Position numbers and translations under genes: made by a program | NCBI RefSeq assembly: GCF_018881715.1 | Contig: NZ_JACVPW010000001.1 | Span: 177,337-241,336 of the forward strand | Origin: Polynucleobacter parvulilacunae | Lineage (GTDB): Bacteria > Pseudomonadota > Gammaproteobacteria > Burkholderiales > Burkholderiaceae | Length of the DNA stretch: 64,000 bases | Direction: 5' to 3' | The notes under the pieces: model-generated | What the model was told of the DNA's origin: nothing | What the model saw: only the letters and a program-made list of their open reading frames with translations | The model's database searches: none | In this document: piece by piece, positions 50,613 through 60,802 of the stretch | Numbering within the stretch: the stretch's first letter is position 1 | Layout of the letters: every line of letters starts with the position of its first letter

Positions 50613-52049
50613 TTACTTCACATGAATAATCTTGAGGGTATTGGTACCACCAGGCTCACCCATGGGCTCTCCTGAAGTAAGCACAACGGTATCGCCCTTT
50701 TTAACCGCGCCCGATTTTTTTAAGCAAGTCTCTACCTCTTGCAAAGCAGTATCACGATCTTTGGTGTAATCCAATCCTATCGGCGTGACATTACGATACG
50801 TGCTTAAAGCGCGCTGGGTTGCGATCTTAGAAGTGAGCGCAAAGATTGGCACATGAATATTGTGACGACTCATCCAAATGGCTGTTGAGCCAGAATCAGT
50901 TAAGGCGGCGATAGCATCAGCGTTCAAATGATGGGCTGTAAATAAAGCACCCAAAGCAATCGTTTGATCGATACGGGTAAATGTCTGATCCAAGAAGTCA
51001 GTATCGAGTTTTACGCGATCAGATTTTTCCGCCTCGACACAAATCTCTGCCATCGCTTTGATGGTCTGCACTGGATACATACCAGCAGCAGATTCAGCAG
51101 ATAACATCACCGCATCAGTGCCATCCAATACGGCATTAGCAACGTCACTCACTTCAGCACGCGTTGGCACTGGAGCATTAATCATCGACTCCATCATTTG
51201 TGTAGCAGTAATCGTAAATTTGTCCGCCTCACGCGCCCAGGCAATCATGCGCTTTTGCAGCGCAGGCACTGCAGCATTGCCAACTTCAATGGCGAGATCA
51301 CCACGAGCAACCATGATGCCATCACTCTCAGCAATAATGCTTTTAAGGGCTTCAGGCTCAATCGCTTCTGCACGCTCTACTTTTGCAATTGTTCTGACTT
51401 TGCCAACACCATACTTGGCGCTCGCAGTATCTGCCAGCTTGCGGGCATAGGCCATATCAGCACCGTCTTTAGGAAAGCTAATCGCTAAAAAATCAACGCC
51501 CATTGCAATGGCAGCATCTAAATCAGCAATATCTTTCTCTGTCAGCGCGGGAGCAGTTAAGCCACCGCCAGCACGATTAATACCTTTGTTATTAGAGAGT
51601 GGTCCGCCCTGCTCAACGATAGTAAAAATCTCGCCGCCCTTAACACTCTCAACAGTAAGCACAACCAAACCATCGTTTAATAAAAGACGATCACCGGGCT
51701 TTACATCGCCTGGCAGCTCTTTGTAATCAAGACCTACTTTAGTTTGATCGCCGAGCTCACAAGCCACATCCAAAGTAAATTTATCGCCTTCTTTCAGAAG
51801 GATTTTGCTGTCTACAAATTTACCAACCCGAATTTTAGGTCCTTGCAAATCAGCCATGATGCCCACCTCTTTGCCAGCCTCAGCAGAGATGGTGCGCACT
51901 AAATCATGGCGTGCTTTATGGTCAGCAACAGTACCGTGAGAGAAATTCATGCGCACTACATCAACACCCGCACGAATCATGTCACGCAACACTTCAGACT
52001 TTTCAGAAGCAGGCCCTAAGGTTGCAATGATCTTTGTTGCTCTCAACAT
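50613..52049 (-). CDS. pyk: Pyruvate kinase
   Basis: Makes pyruvate and ATP from phosphoenolpyruvate. The 478 residues contain TKIIATLGPASEKSEVLRDM, RMNFSHG, the active-site stretch GIMVARGDLAIEVG and MESMINAPVPTRAEVSDVAN. Full length for bacterial pyruvate kinase. It starts 2 bases after the pgk stop. Confidence 0.97.
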   Translation of the reverse strand: MLRATKIIATLGPASEKSEVLRDMIRAGVDVVRMNFSHGTVADHKARHDLVRTISAEAGKEVGIMADLQGPKIRVGKFVDSKILLKEGDKFTLDVACELGDQTKVGLDYKELPGDVKPGDRLLLNDGLVVLTVESVKGGEIFTIVEQGGPLSNNKGINRAGGGLTAPALTEKDIADLDAAIAMGVDFLAISFPKDGADMAYARKLADTASAKYGVGKVRTIAKVERAEAIEPEALKSIIAESDGIMVARGDLAIEVGNAAVPALQKRMIAWAREADKFTITATQMMESMINAPVPTRAEVSDVANAVLDGTDAVMLSAESAAGMYPVQTIKAMAEICVEAEKSDRVKLDTDFLDQTFTRIDQTIALGALFTAHHLNADAIAALTDSGSTAIWMSRHNIHVPIFALTSKIATQRALSTYRNVTPIGLDYTKDRDTALQEVETCLKKSGAVKKGDTVVLTSGEPMGEPGGTNTLKIIHVK

Positions 52050-52051
52050 AT

Positions 52052-53263
52052 TTAGTCTTTCGCTCTTTCAGCAAGTACTGCAAAGGCTGGCAAGGTTTTG
52101 CCTTCTAAGAATTCTAAGAAGGCGCCGCCGCCAGTAGAGATGTAATCCACTTGATTTTCAATACCGTACTTCGCTATCGCTGCCAATGTATCCCCACCAC
52201 CAGCAATCGAGAATGCAGGTGAGTGCGCAATCGCAGCAGCCAACATCTTGGTGCCACCGCCAAATTGATCAATTTCAAACACGCCCAATGGACCATTCCA
52301 TACAATCGTGCCAGCGTGAGCAAGCATGATGGATAAACGCGCAGCAGTCTTTGGACCAATATCCAAAATCATATCGTCTTCTGCAACCTGATCAGCAGGT
52401 ACTCGGTTTGCACGGGCTAATGGAGACAATTCATTGGCAACCACCACGTCTTCAGGGATCGGAACATGGGCGCCACGCTTTTCCATGATCTCCATAATCT
52501 CTCTAGCTTCATCAACTAGATCAGGCTCAGCCAGTGATTTACCAATTGGCAATCCTTTGGCCAACATGAAAGTATTGGCAATACCGCCGCCAACGATGAG
52601 CTCATCGACTTTCTCAGAGAGCGCTTTCAGAATCGTTAATTTAGAAGAAACTTTAGAGCCAGCAACAATCGCAACTAAAGGACGCTTTGGACTTGCTAAT
52701 GCACGACTTAGCGCATCCAATTCGGCAGCCATCAAAGGACCGGCGCAAGCTACTGGCGCAAACTTTGCTACTCCATAAGTAGTGGCTTCAGCACGATGTG
52801 CAGTTCCAAATGCATCGTTGACATAAACATCACACAAGGCAGCAATCTTTTTTGCCAGTTCGTCGCTATTTTTTTTCTCACCAACATTTAAGCGACAGTT
52901 TTCTAACAACACCAGCTCACCTGGATTCACTTCAAAGCCACCATCAACCCAATCACTAATCAAAGGAACTTTGCGATTGAGTAAAGAGGCAATGCGATCA
53001 GCCACTGGAGCCAAACTATCTTCAGGTTTAAATTCGCCCTCCGTAGGGCGGCCTAAATGCGAAGTCACCATTACTGCTGCCCCGGCATCCAAACACATCT
53101 GTACCGCTGGCATCGATGCCCGAATACGAGTGTCTTCCGTAATATTTCCAGCTTCATCCTGAGGGACGTTGAGGTCAGCACGGATTAATACCCGCTTACC
53201 CTTTAATTGACCAGATTGGGCTAATTCGCTTAAACGCTTAACTTTAAATAAGGATTCCGGCAT
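52052..53263 (-). CDS. pgk: Phosphoglycerate kinase
   Basis: Transfers phosphate from 1,3-bisphosphoglycerate to ADP. The 403 residues contain [29 protein letters not shown], the C-domain nucleotide site [11 protein letters not shown] and [18 protein letters not shown]. First gene of the minus-strand run pgk-pyk-fbaA-purC-purE-purK-tsaC; it is divergent from ilvE across 209 bp. Confidence 0.98.
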   Translation of the reverse strand: MPESLFKVKRLSELAQSGQLKGKRVLIRADLNVPQDEAGNITEDTRIRASMPAVQMCLDAGAAVMVTSHLGRPTEGEFKPEDSLAPVADRIASLLNRKVPLISDWVDGGFEVNPGELVLLENCRLNVGEKKNSDELAKKIAALCDVYVNDAFGTAHRAEATTYGVAKFAPVACAGPLMAAELDALSRALASPKRPLVAIVAGSKVSSKLTILKALSEKVDELIVGGGIANTFMLAKGLPIGKSLAEPDLVDEAREIMEIMEKRGAHVPIPEDVVVANELSPLARANRVPADQVAEDDMILDIGPKTAARLSIMLAHAGTIVWNGPLGVFEIDQFGGGTKMLAAAIAHSPAFSIAGGGDTLAAIAKYGIENQVDYISTGGGAFLEFLEGKTLPAFAVLAERAKD

Positions 53264-53472
53264 GAGTTTGGGTAAATAAGTAGTTTATGGGGAATGTTCC
53301 ATTCTAAATGCTCCAGCCTATCCAATCCCGAGGATCCGAGCCGACAGACAGCCTTGCCTGCTCTACAATAAGGACTTAAATACATTCTGGGCCGGAAGAC
53401 CAAACACTGCCAGCCCAGTACCCTGCTTAAACCGCTTTTACAGATACTTAATAGACACAAAAGGTAAAGAAA

Positions 53473-54396
53473 ATGTCGATGTCCGACCGCGATGGCTTTA
53501 TTTGGACTGATGGGAAGCTAATTCCTTGGCGCGAGGCCAATGTTCACGTGTTAACCCATAGCCTACACTACGGAATGGGTGTATTTGAGGGCATCCGCGC
53601 CTACAAAACCCCCCAGGGAACAGCCATTTTCCGCCTTCCAGAGCACGTAAAGCGCCTTTTTAACGGCACTAAGATCTTTCAAATGAACATGCCCTTCAGT
53701 CCTGAAGAGGTCACCAAGGGCATTATTGACACGGTAAATAGCAATAAGCTTGAAGCCTGCTATATCCGCCCAATCATCTTTATTGGCTCCCAAAAGCTTG
53801 GAATCTCCCCCAAAGGCAACAGTATTCATACCTCGATCGCCGCCTGGGAATGGGGTGCCTATTTGGGTGAAGATGGCCTAAATAAGGGTATTCGGGTTAA
53901 AACATCCTCATTTACACGTCATTTCGTCAATTCTTCACTCGTTCGTGCCAAGGCATCGGGCTACTACATCAACTCCATTTTGGCCAACCAAGAAGTGACC
54001 GCCAATGGATATGACGAGGCTTTATTGCTTGATACCGAAGGTTACGTATCTGAAGGCTCAGGCGAAAACCTCTTCATGGTTCGCAACGGCATTGTTTATA
54101 CGCCAGACTTAGCATCATGCTTAGACGGAATCACACGTGACTCTGTCATTCAGATTGCAAAAGATCTCGGTTACGAAGTTCGCGAAAAACGAATTACCCG
54201 TGATGAAGTCTATTCTGCTGATGAAGCGTTCTTTACTGGTACTGCTGCTGAAGTAACTCCTATTCGTGAACTTGATGACCGCACCATTGGTGATGGCAAG
54301 CGTGGTCCTATCACCGAGAAAATTCAGAAGACTTATTTTGATGCGGTGTACGGTAGAAACGATAAATACAAATCTTGGCTCACTTACGTTAAGTAA
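53473..54396 (+). CDS. ilvE: Branched-chain amino acid aminotransferase
   Basis: Last step of valine, leucine and isoleucine synthesis, PLP-dependent fold type IV. The 307 residues contain LHYGMGVFEGIRAYKT, the PLP lysine in LVRAKASGYYIN, EALLLDTEGYVSEGSGENLF and FFTGTAAEVTPI. A second Met two codons in is an alternative start. It is followed at 34 bases by a small zinc-finger gene. Confidence 0.96.
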   Translation: MSMSDRDGFIWTDGKLIPWREANVHVLTHSLHYGMGVFEGIRAYKTPQGTAIFRLPEHVKRLFNGTKIFQMNMPFSPEEVTKGIIDTVNSNKLEACYIRPIIFIGSQKLGISPKGNSIHTSIAAWEWGAYLGEDGLNKGIRVKTSSFTRHFVNSSLVRAKASGYYINSILANQEVTANGYDEALLLDTEGYVSEGSGENLFMVRNGIVYTPDLASCLDGITRDSVIQIAKDLGYEVREKRITRDEVYSADEAFFTGTAAEVTPIRELDDRTIGDGKRGPITEKIQKTYFDAVYGRNDKYKSWLTYVK

Positions 54397-54430
54397 TGCA
54401 TTAAGTAATCTTAGTAATTAGGAAAAGCAA

Positions 54431-54619
54431 ATGACTCAAGCTCAAGCGGTAATGGTGGATGGCAAAGATTTACCTCTGCATTGCCCCACCAATAAAACTC
54501 CAGCATGGAATTCGCACCCACGCGTTTTTCTAGACATCACTAAAACCGGTGAAGCTAAGTGCCCTTACTGTGGCGCAGAGTACAAACTCATTCCCGGTAC
54601 TGAACCACACGGTCACTAA
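54431..54619 (+). CDS. Zinc-finger domain protein, zf-CHCC type
   Basis: A 62-residue protein with the CHCC pattern: Cys in LPLHCPTN, His in NSHPRVFL and the pair CPYCGAEY, followed by KLIPG. This is the fold of the small NDUFS6-like zinc proteins found near heptosyltransferase and ilvE genes in betaproteobacteria. Role unknown; likely a metal-binding accessory. A hairpin separates it from waaF. Confidence 0.85.
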   Translation: MTQAQAVMVDGKDLPLHCPTNKTPAWNSHPRVFLDITKTGEAKCPYCGAEYKLIPGTEPHGH

Positions 54620-54625
54620 ACCCTA

Positions 54626-54650
54626 TCAGCACCTCACCATGAGGTGCTGA
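54626..54650. terminator. Strong hairpin between the zf-CHCC gene and waaF
   Basis: A 10-pair stem (TCAGCACCTC / GAGGTGCTGA) with loop ACCAT, 6 bases after the stop. No T-run follows. It may reduce read-through or protect the mRNA end. Confidence 0.5.
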
Positions 54651-54665
54651 GTCGGGATACATTAC

Positions 54666-55703
54666 ATGCACAGTATTCTGATCATTGCTCCAAACTGGAT
54701 TGGGGACGCGGTAATGACCCAGCCTTTACTGGCAGCCCTTAAGAAGCAATATCCAGAATCAAACATTGATGTACTAGCCAGCACTTGGGTAGCACCTATC
54801 TATCGCGCTTGTTCTGAAGTCAATCAAGTGATTGAAGCAAAGTTTGAGCACAAACAATTGCAATTGGGATTACGCAAACAGCTTGCTAAAGAACTGGCAG
54901 CAAAAAAATATCAGGCCTGCTTTGTATTGCCCAATAGCTTTAAGTCGGCAATCATCCCTTGGCTTGCCAATATTCCCTTTCGAGTTGGCTATCGCGGTGA
55001 ATTACGCTTTGGCTTGATTAACTTATCGCTAGATAATCCAAGCAAGGTGAATCGTGCGCCTATGGTCGAGCACTATCTTGCATTGAGTCAGCTTCTGAGT
55101 GAAGAGAAAATTGCTTCATCATTTAAAAACATCGAGCCCAAGTTAAATATTTCGACTACAGCCAAGCAATCTGTACAGGCTAAGTTACTTAGTAGCAATA
55201 TTGATCCCACTAACATCTACGTAATGTGCCCTGGTGCCGAATATGGCCCAACCAAACGCTGGCCTACCAGTCACTTTACAGATTTAGCACAAAGACTCAT
55301 TGCCAGCGACCCAGATACTCAGATCATTCTTTTGGGCAGTAAAGGTGATCACGCGCTTGCTCAAGAAATTACATCCCAAGCTAAACAAGATGCGCATATC
55401 CACAACTGGTGCGGCAACACCTCTCTAGATGAAGCCATTGCCTTGATAGGCATGTGCAAAGCGGTTGTCAGCAATGATTCGGGCTTAATGCATATTGCGG
55501 CAGCCCTTAAAACACCTCAAGTCGCTATTTTTGGCTCGAGTGACCCAGCGCATACTCCACCACTATCCGATAAAGCTAAAGTTATTTGGCTAAATCTGCC
55601 ATGTAGTCCTTGTCATAAAAGAGTGTGCCCCCTGGGTCACCTGAATTGCTTAAATGACATCTTGCCAGAACAAGTATTCGCTACACTGAACACATTGCAA
55701 TAA
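54666..55703 (+). CDS. waaF: ADP-heptose:LPS heptosyltransferase II
   Basis: Adds the second heptose to the inner core of lipopolysaccharide on the cytosolic face of the inner membrane. The 345 residues contain LIIAPNWIGDAVMTQPLL, YVMCPGAEYGPTKRWP, and the ADP-heptose site VVSNDSGLMHIAAAL, with IFGSSDPAHTPP. Family GT9, normal length. Confidence 0.94.
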   Translation: MHSILIIAPNWIGDAVMTQPLLAALKKQYPESNIDVLASTWVAPIYRACSEVNQVIEAKFEHKQLQLGLRKQLAKELAAKKYQACFVLPNSFKSAIIPWLANIPFRVGYRGELRFGLINLSLDNPSKVNRAPMVEHYLALSQLLSEEKIASSFKNIEPKLNISTTAKQSVQAKLLSSNIDPTNIYVMCPGAEYGPTKRWPTSHFTDLAQRLIASDPDTQIILLGSKGDHALAQEITSQAKQDAHIHNWCGNTSLDEAIALIGMCKAVVSNDSGLMHIAAALKTPQVAIFGSSDPAHTPPLSDKAKVIWLNLPCSPCHKRVCPLGHLNCLNDILPEQVFATLNTLQ

Positions 55704-55722
55704 AACTCAGGAACAGTAAGCT

Positions 55723-56157
55723 ATGCCAAAACTTGCCAGACTCTTTCACAGTGCAGATGATGTAGTTGAAGCATGGCGAGATGCCCTGAGACATCGCGAT
55801 GTTCAAAGCGCTTTAGATATTTGGCTCGATGATGATTCCATCACCTGCGTTCTTCCCGAAGGTCACCGCCTGAGTGGTCATACAGAAATACGTGAAGGCC
55901 TAGAAAGACTGCTTGCTAAGCAGCCGTTATTTCTGGAGCCCATTGCCTGCATCAGTCACTCTGTCCTGGGTGCTGCCGTATACGACACCACTGAAGCGGT
56001 TCATCTGAGAGCCGATCAAGTAGAAGCCGAATTTTTTCTCAATATCACTCTCGTTCTATTACAAGATAGCCAGGGCTGGCGCATTGCGCACTTGCATGCC
56101 AGCCACTCCACCGAAGAGACCTTCAACGCACCCTCCACCCCACACGGATTACATTAA
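55723..56157 (+). CDS. NTF2/SnoaL-like protein
   Basis: A 144-residue protein that fits the cone-shaped NTF2-like fold: ADDVVEAWRDALRHRDVQSAL at the start, then LSGHTEIREGLERLLA and FLNITLVLLQDSQGWRIAHLHAS at the end. This pattern is common to ketosteroid-isomerase-like proteins with unknown substrate. It lies 19 bases after waaF and 5 before the next gene, so it is in the same operon. Confidence 0.8.
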   Translation: MPKLARLFHSADDVVEAWRDALRHRDVQSALDIWLDDDSITCVLPEGHRLSGHTEIREGLERLLAKQPLFLEPIACISHSVLGAAVYDTTEAVHLRADQVEAEFFLNITLVLLQDSQGWRIAHLHASHSTEETFNAPSTPHGLH

Positions 56158-56162
56158 GCGCT

Positions 56163-56804
56163 ATGGATGATCAAGTACTACGGTCACTTATGAAGTGGCC
56201 TAATGTGCCTGATTGTTTTGGTTGGCTTGCTTTAGATCGTCGTGGTCAATGGCGTATGCGGGACGAGTTCACGCAACGAAGTAAACTCCCAGGCCAAGTC
56301 ATTAAGCACGCCGCCTTAAATGAATATATTGCCCGTAACTATGCATGCGATGAGCTCGGGAGATATTTTTTTCAGAATGGGCCACAACGGGTTTTTATTA
56401 ACTTAGATGCCACACCTTGGATAGTCAGAATCATTCCGGGCGCAGAGAATCCAGCTCTCATCAACCAATGCCATCAAACCATGGAACCCACTGCTGCATT
56501 AAGCGATGAAAAGGGCAATATTTATATTATTGGCACAGTAGATCAAATGATTTATGGAGGCAATAAAAACAATAGCAATCACAATCACAATCAATTTATT
56601 AAAAGAGATGGCCAAACAATCGCCTTATTGCATGACCATGATTTAGACCATTTTTCTGAGCTGGCCAAACTGCGAGAAGAGGCCTGCAGCTTTGGAGGGT
56701 CATGGGTTTGGCAAGACAAACAATTGCCATTGGATCCCATCCATTCTGAGGAGTTAGCTCCTCGCTTTAAATTCATAGCAAACCCGCTGCCCTTAATTCC
56801 CTAA
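56163..56804 (+). CDS. Conserved protein of unknown function
   Basis: A 213-residue soluble protein. Visible features are the WLALDRRGQWRMRDEF stretch near the start, an Asn/His-rich patch (KNNSNHNHNQ, about residue 139) and a conserved-looking end SFGGSWVWQDKQLPLDPI. No signal peptide or membrane helix. I do not recognise the family. It overlaps the M48 gene's 3' end by 4 bases. Confidence 0.75.
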   Translation: MDDQVLRSLMKWPNVPDCFGWLALDRRGQWRMRDEFTQRSKLPGQVIKHAALNEYIARNYACDELGRYFFQNGPQRVFINLDATPWIVRIIPGAENPALINQCHQTMEPTAALSDEKGNIYIIGTVDQMIYGGNKNNSNHNHNQFIKRDGQTIALLHDHDLDHFSELAKLREEACSFGGSWVWQDKQLPLDPIHSEELAPRFKFIANPLPLIP

Positions 56805-58501
56805 CCCGGCATTTGTTTGCCCTGCTCCCTAAGCTCATCTTGATATTGACGCTGCATTTCACGCAAGCGAGCATCAATACTAGAGCCCTGATAAAAATCT
56901 GCCCCGCCAGCAGAACGGGCAATACGCAGTTGTTCGATCGCCGAAGGCCAGGCCCCCTCAAGCGCATACTTTTCACCAAGCGCGTAATGACGCATCGGTA
57001 TATTGCCCGCCTGATCATAAGATTTAGATAACAAATTCCACCACACCACTTCGTTAGGCTGAGCTCTTGTGCGGGCCTTTAACCAAGTGATGGCGTCATT
57101 GGTGCGACCAAGCTTTAACTCAGCATTAATCATGGCAGCACCAGCGGCGTATGACTGTGGATAAGCACGTAAAGTAGCTTGTGCAATTTGTAATGCCTCT
57201 TCACCTTTTCCTTTTGCTAGTGCAAGTTCAGAAGCGGTGATATCTAAAGATAGACTTTGTCTTTGGATGGGTGAGCCTGGAGCACTCGCCTTCTGGGCTA
57301 AGTTGCGAGCTTGCTGTAAATCTGCCTCTGCTTGATCTATTTTTCCTTGACGCTGCGCTATTAAAGCCAAACCATAAAAACCCTCCAACTGTTTTCCAAT
57401 TGGCTGCTGCTTACTCAAGCTCTCAAAGGTATTTTTTAAGTCGTACATCCCGCTAGAGGTGCCTGATTGCTCCATGCGAGCCCGAGCTTTTATGAAATAG
57501 AACTCTACTGCCGTAGGTACATTACGTGATGCAACAGTACGCGCTCTATCTTGCATATCTGCAATACGGTCCGTTGTCAGAGGATGGGTGCGCACATAGG
57601 CTGGCACACCTTTATCCATAATGCCAGTGACCTTTTGTAAACGCTGGAAAAATCCAGGTGCGCCATTCACATCGTAACCACTGGCATCCAGGATCTGAAA
57701 GCCCACTCGATCTGCCTCACGCTCCGCATCCCTTGAATAGGAAAGTTGATTGTTGATAGCGGCAGCTTGCCCACCCTGCATCAGACCAGCTCCCGCCTGT
57801 GGATTGCGAGACATCGCTAAAGCACCCAGCACCATACCGGCAATCGCAATCATCATATTGGTTGTTTGCTTGTCCATTTGACGTGCTAAATGACGCTGTA
57901 ATACGTGGCCTGTTTCGTGACCCATTACGGAAGCGACTTCCGAATCAGACTCAGCACTCACAATCAAACCCGTATGAAAACCAATAAATCCACCAGGTAA
58001 TGCAAACGCATTAATACTGCTGTCTTTTACGGCAAAGACTTCGAAGTTATAGGCTCCACTACCTTGCTCATTGGCACCGCCAAGCTGCAATTTTCTTGCG
58101 GCTTGCAATAAGCGACGTTCCATTTGATTTAAATAGTCGTAAAGCGGCAAATCATTTGAGTAGTCAGGATCCGGACGAATCTGGCGCATGATCATTTCGC
58201 CATACTTGCGCTCATCCACTCGACTTAAGGCATCGCCACCTGGATCACCCATATCCGGCAAAACAATAGTAGGTTGACTCTGCATGGAGCTGCGTGTAGG
58301 CGCATTAGCAGGACGCGCATCGGGTGACTGCATTGCCCTACCAATATTCTGAATAGCAGCTGAGTTACCTTCTACTGACACATCACCAGCAGGAGTAGCA
58401 GCATACGCAGGAAACCCAGAGCAAGCCAAGCCCAGCATCAGCTGAACAGCCAAAGTACGGCGCAAAAAAGAGGTTTTTGGAACTGCCTTTATGTATTGCA
58501 T
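56801..58501 (-). CDS. M48-family metalloprotease with TPR repeats (BepA-like)
   Basis: A 566-residue periplasmic protease or chaperone for outer-membrane proteins. A signal peptide (about 1-34, cut after AYA) is followed by the zinc motif HETGH in [13 protein letters not shown]. The third ligand region [16 protein letters not shown] and the membrane-protease part come next. The C-terminal half is made of TPR repeats (about 330-560). This matches E. coli BepA (YfgC) in order and is somewhat longer. Divergent from moaC with 23 bases between starts. Confidence 0.9.
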   Translation of the reverse strand: MQYIKAVPKTSFLRRTLAVQLMLGLACSGFPAYAATPAGDVSVEGNSAAIQNIGRAMQSPDARPANAPTRSSMQSQPTIVLPDMGDPGGDALSRVDERKYGEMIMRQIRPDPDYSNDLPLYDYLNQMERRLLQAARKLQLGGANEQGSGAYNFEVFAVKDSSINAFALPGGFIGFHTGLIVSAESDSEVASVMGHETGHVLQRHLARQMDKQTTNMMIAIAGMVLGALAMSRNPQAGAGLMQGGQAAAINNQLSYSRDAEREADRVGFQILDASGYDVNGAPGFFQRLQKVTGIMDKGVPAYVRTHPLTTDRIADMQDRARTVASRNVPTAVEFYFIKARARMEQSGTSSGMYDLKNTFESLSKQQPIGKQLEGFYGLALIAQRQGKIDQAEADLQQARNLAQKASAPGSPIQRQSLSLDITASELALAKGKGEEALQIAQATLRAYPQSYAAGAAMINAELKLGRTNDAITWLKARTRAQPNEVVWWNLLSKSYDQAGNIPMRHYALGEKYALEGAWPSAIEQLRIARSAGGADFYQGSSIDARLREMQRQYQDELREQGKQMPG

Positions 58502-58524
58502 CTCTATATGGTAAAACTTATCCC

Positions 58525-59004
58525 ATGAACAAACTAACTCATTTTGATGCCAGCGGGCAAGCCCACATGGTAAACGTTGGTGACAAGCCTTACACCCATC
58601 GTATCGCTATTGCCACCGGCAAGATCACAATGCTTCCTGGGACCTTCGAAATGGTTGAAGGCGGAACCCATAAAAAAGGGGATGTTTTGGGGATTGCTCG
58701 TATCGCAGGAATACAGGCATCCAAAAGAACATCAGACCTCATTCCTCTTTGCCATCCATTGGCATTGACCCATGTGAGCCTGGAATTTCAAACCAATTCC
58801 AAAGAAAGTAGCATTACCTGCCAAGTCAGAGCAGAAACCACCGGCCCCACCGGAGTTGAAATGGAAGCCCTCACCGCAGTCCAGGTCGCCCTCCTCACAA
58901 TCTACGATATGTGCAAAGCTGTAGACCGTGGCATGGTGATGGGTGACGTAAAACTACTTGAGAAGAGTGGAGGCAAGAGCGGTACTTGGGCAGCAGATAA
59001 GTAA
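58525..59004 (+). CDS. moaC: Cyclic pyranopterin monophosphate synthase
   Basis: Second step of molybdopterin synthesis. The start at 58525 gives 159 residues beginning [20 protein letters not shown]; an upstream in-frame ATG at 58477 would lie inside the M48 gene. [32 protein letters not shown] and [20 protein letters not shown] are family signatures, with the catalytic lysine in the last. Confidence 0.95.
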   Translation: MNKLTHFDASGQAHMVNVGDKPYTHRIAIATGKITMLPGTFEMVEGGTHKKGDVLGIARIAGIQASKRTSDLIPLCHPLALTHVSLEFQTNSKESSITCQVRAETTGPTGVEMEALTAVQVALLTIYDMCKAVDRGMVMGDVKLLEKSGGKSGTWAADK

Positions 59005-59062
59005 ACGCTTACCAAAGTAGCATCCAGAGTGCATCACCTAAACAATGAATCATTAGGATCTT

Positions 59063-59512
59063 ATGAGAACGCGTCTTAATATACTGTTTTATCTGATCCT
59101 TGGATTGTTTTTGCTGCCATCTGTATCTCAAGCAGAGCTTGGCGGTAATGCAGCCTCCATTCTTTCCGAACAACAAGAGTTCAACTCCCAGCTCTCCAAT
59201 ACCCAACAGGGTGGGGTTGTTGTTTGCACACAAACACTGCCCTCAGGTATTGTTATTCAAGAGTATCTATCGGGCAATGGCACTGTATTTGCAGTGACTT
59301 GGTCTGGTCCGGCACTACCCAATTTACAAATTTTATTGGGTAGCTACTTTAAAGACTATCTAGCAGCCATCAAAGAGGCTCGCAGATCTATTTACCTGAA
59401 TAATGAAAATGTCATCATTCAATCATCCGGAATGATGGGTGCATTTCAAGGCTTTGCCTTTCTGTCAAAGCAAGCGCCTGCAGGCTTCACACCCAGCAAT
59501 CTAAGTCAATGA
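59063..59512 (+). CDS. DUF2844 exported protein
   Basis: A 149-residue protein with a signal peptide (about 1-24, cut after SQA). The mature part starts ELGGNAASILSEQQEF, followed by GIVIQEYLSGNGTVFAVTW and a YFKDYLAAI segment, the pattern of DUF2844. Function unknown. Its stop overlaps the next start as ATGA, and DUF2844 and DUF3443 genes occur as a pair in Burkholderiales, so the two products probably act together in the envelope. Confidence 0.82.
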   Translation: MRTRLNILFYLILGLFLLPSVSQAELGGNAASILSEQQEFNSQLSNTQQGGVVVCTQTLPSGIVIQEYLSGNGTVFAVTWSGPALPNLQILLGSYFKDYLAAIKEARRSIYLNNENVIIQSSGMMGAFQGFAFLSKQAPAGFTPSNLSQ

Positions 59513-60744
59513 ATTTCAATCGCTACACTCGCCCCCTAGTTGCCGGGTTATTACTGTTGCTGATATCTGCATGTGGCGGCGGTGGCAGTAGCGGATCAAG
59601 CAGCTCAGATAACGGTACGCCCACAAACACTACACCGGTGCCACAGGATTACTTTAGCCAAAACGTAGCCTCTAATGCCATTAGTTACAGCATCCAAAAA
59701 ATACCAGGGGGAGGAAATGTAAATGCCCCTTATGTGAGCGTAGAGGTATGTCAGCCTGGAACTTCTACTTGCCAAATTATCAGCAATATATTGCTAGATA
59801 CCGGATCAACAGGGCTACGTATATTTTCTAGTAATTTAAGCTCCCTGCAACTACCAAATCAAACACAGAATAGCTCTTCAATATTGGAGTGCGCTTCATT
59901 TATATCTGGCGTAACCTGGGGACCCGTTAAATTGGCAGATGTCAAACTTAGTGCAGAAACTGCGAGATCAATTCCTATTCAGGTTATTGCTGACCCCTTG
60001 TATTCTTCAGTGCCTACATACTGCAGCAATGGATTGCCTACCCTACAAAGTCAATCGTCGTTGAGGGCAAATGGGATCTTGGGGATTGGTTTATATGTTG
60101 CGGATGGCCAGAATTACTACACCTGCAGCTCTGGCCAAGCCACCAATTGCACTCCAGCCACCGTTCAAGCAAGTTCACAGGTCCAAAATCCAGTCGCTTC
60201 ATTTCTCGTAAACAATAACGGGGTAGTTCTTCAAACGGATAAAGTGAGCAGCGCAGGTGCAGTATCTGCATCAGGCATTCTTTATTTTGGCATAGATACA
60301 CAAGCTAACAATTCCTCCACCGGCACAAACGTGATTCCGACCAATTCTTCCGGTCGATTCACCACGGTTTTTAATGGCACCACCTATAGCAGCAGCTTTA
60401 TTGATAGCGGCAGTAATGGTCTTTACTTCCCTGCCGGAAATTTAAGTTCAACCCTAAAGTTATGCGTTAGCAACATTAGCTTCTATTGCCCGGCCACTAC
60501 TCAATCCTACTCTGCGACAGTAAGCCTAAAAAACAGTCAAACTAGCACCATTGCTTTTTCAATTGCTAATGCCGAATCGTTAGCCCTATCGAGTAACTAT
60601 GCCCAACCCTCTCTCGGCGGAACGCTTCTAGGGCAATTTGACTGGGGTCTTCCATTCTTTTACGGAAGAAATGTATATATCGGTATCACTGGCAAATCGA
60701 GCAACGCCGGCACCGGCCCCCTATATGCCTATAAATCAAATTAA
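59509..60744 (+). CDS. DUF3443 lipoprotein with two pepsin-like D(T/S)GS motifs
   Basis: A 411-residue lipoprotein (lipobox LLISAC, C22, then a Gly/Ser-rich linker). The family is catalogued as unknown function. Two motifs resemble the active sites of bilobal aspartic proteases: ILLDTGSTGLRIFSS (D97) and SFIDSGSNGLYFP (D299), 202 residues apart. GILGIGLYV and ILYFGIDT also resemble the pepsin GILGLGY and LLFGGID stretches, in the same order. I infer a pepsin-like fold and possibly activity. It is translationally coupled to DUF2844. Confidence 0.8.
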   Translation: MNFNRYTRPLVAGLLLLLISACGGGGSSGSSSSDNGTPTNTTPVPQDYFSQNVASNAISYSIQKIPGGGNVNAPYVSVEVCQPGTSTCQIISNILLDTGSTGLRIFSSNLSSLQLPNQTQNSSSILECASFISGVTWGPVKLADVKLSAETARSIPIQVIADPLYSSVPTYCSNGLPTLQSQSSLRANGILGIGLYVADGQNYYTCSSGQATNCTPATVQASSQVQNPVASFLVNNNGVVLQTDKVSSAGAVSASGILYFGIDTQANNSSTGTNVIPTNSSGRFTTVFNGTTYSSSFIDSGSNGLYFPAGNLSSTLKLCVSNISFYCPATTQSYSATVSLKNSQTSTIAFSIANAESLALSSNYAQPSLGGTLLGQFDWGLPFFYGRNVYIGITGKSSNAGTGPLYAYKSN

Positions 60745-60758
60745 TTCATGATGAATGA

Positions 60759-60784
60759 ATGGCCTACTTGAGTAAGTAGGCCAT
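60759..60784. terminator. Hairpin between DUF3443 and the convergent hydrolase
   Basis: An 11-pair stem (ATGGCCTACTT / AAGTAGGCCAT) with loop GAGT, 14 bases after the DUF3443 stop. T-runs are short on both sides. Probably a shared terminator. Confidence 0.6.
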
Positions 60785-60802
60785 TAAAACTGGCCAAGGA
60801 AA

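Noticed and set aside
53387..53418. Attenuator hairpin before ilvE
   Set aside because: CTGGGC / GCCCAG pair only six bases across a 20-base loop, with no leader peptide rich in branched-chain codons and no T-run.
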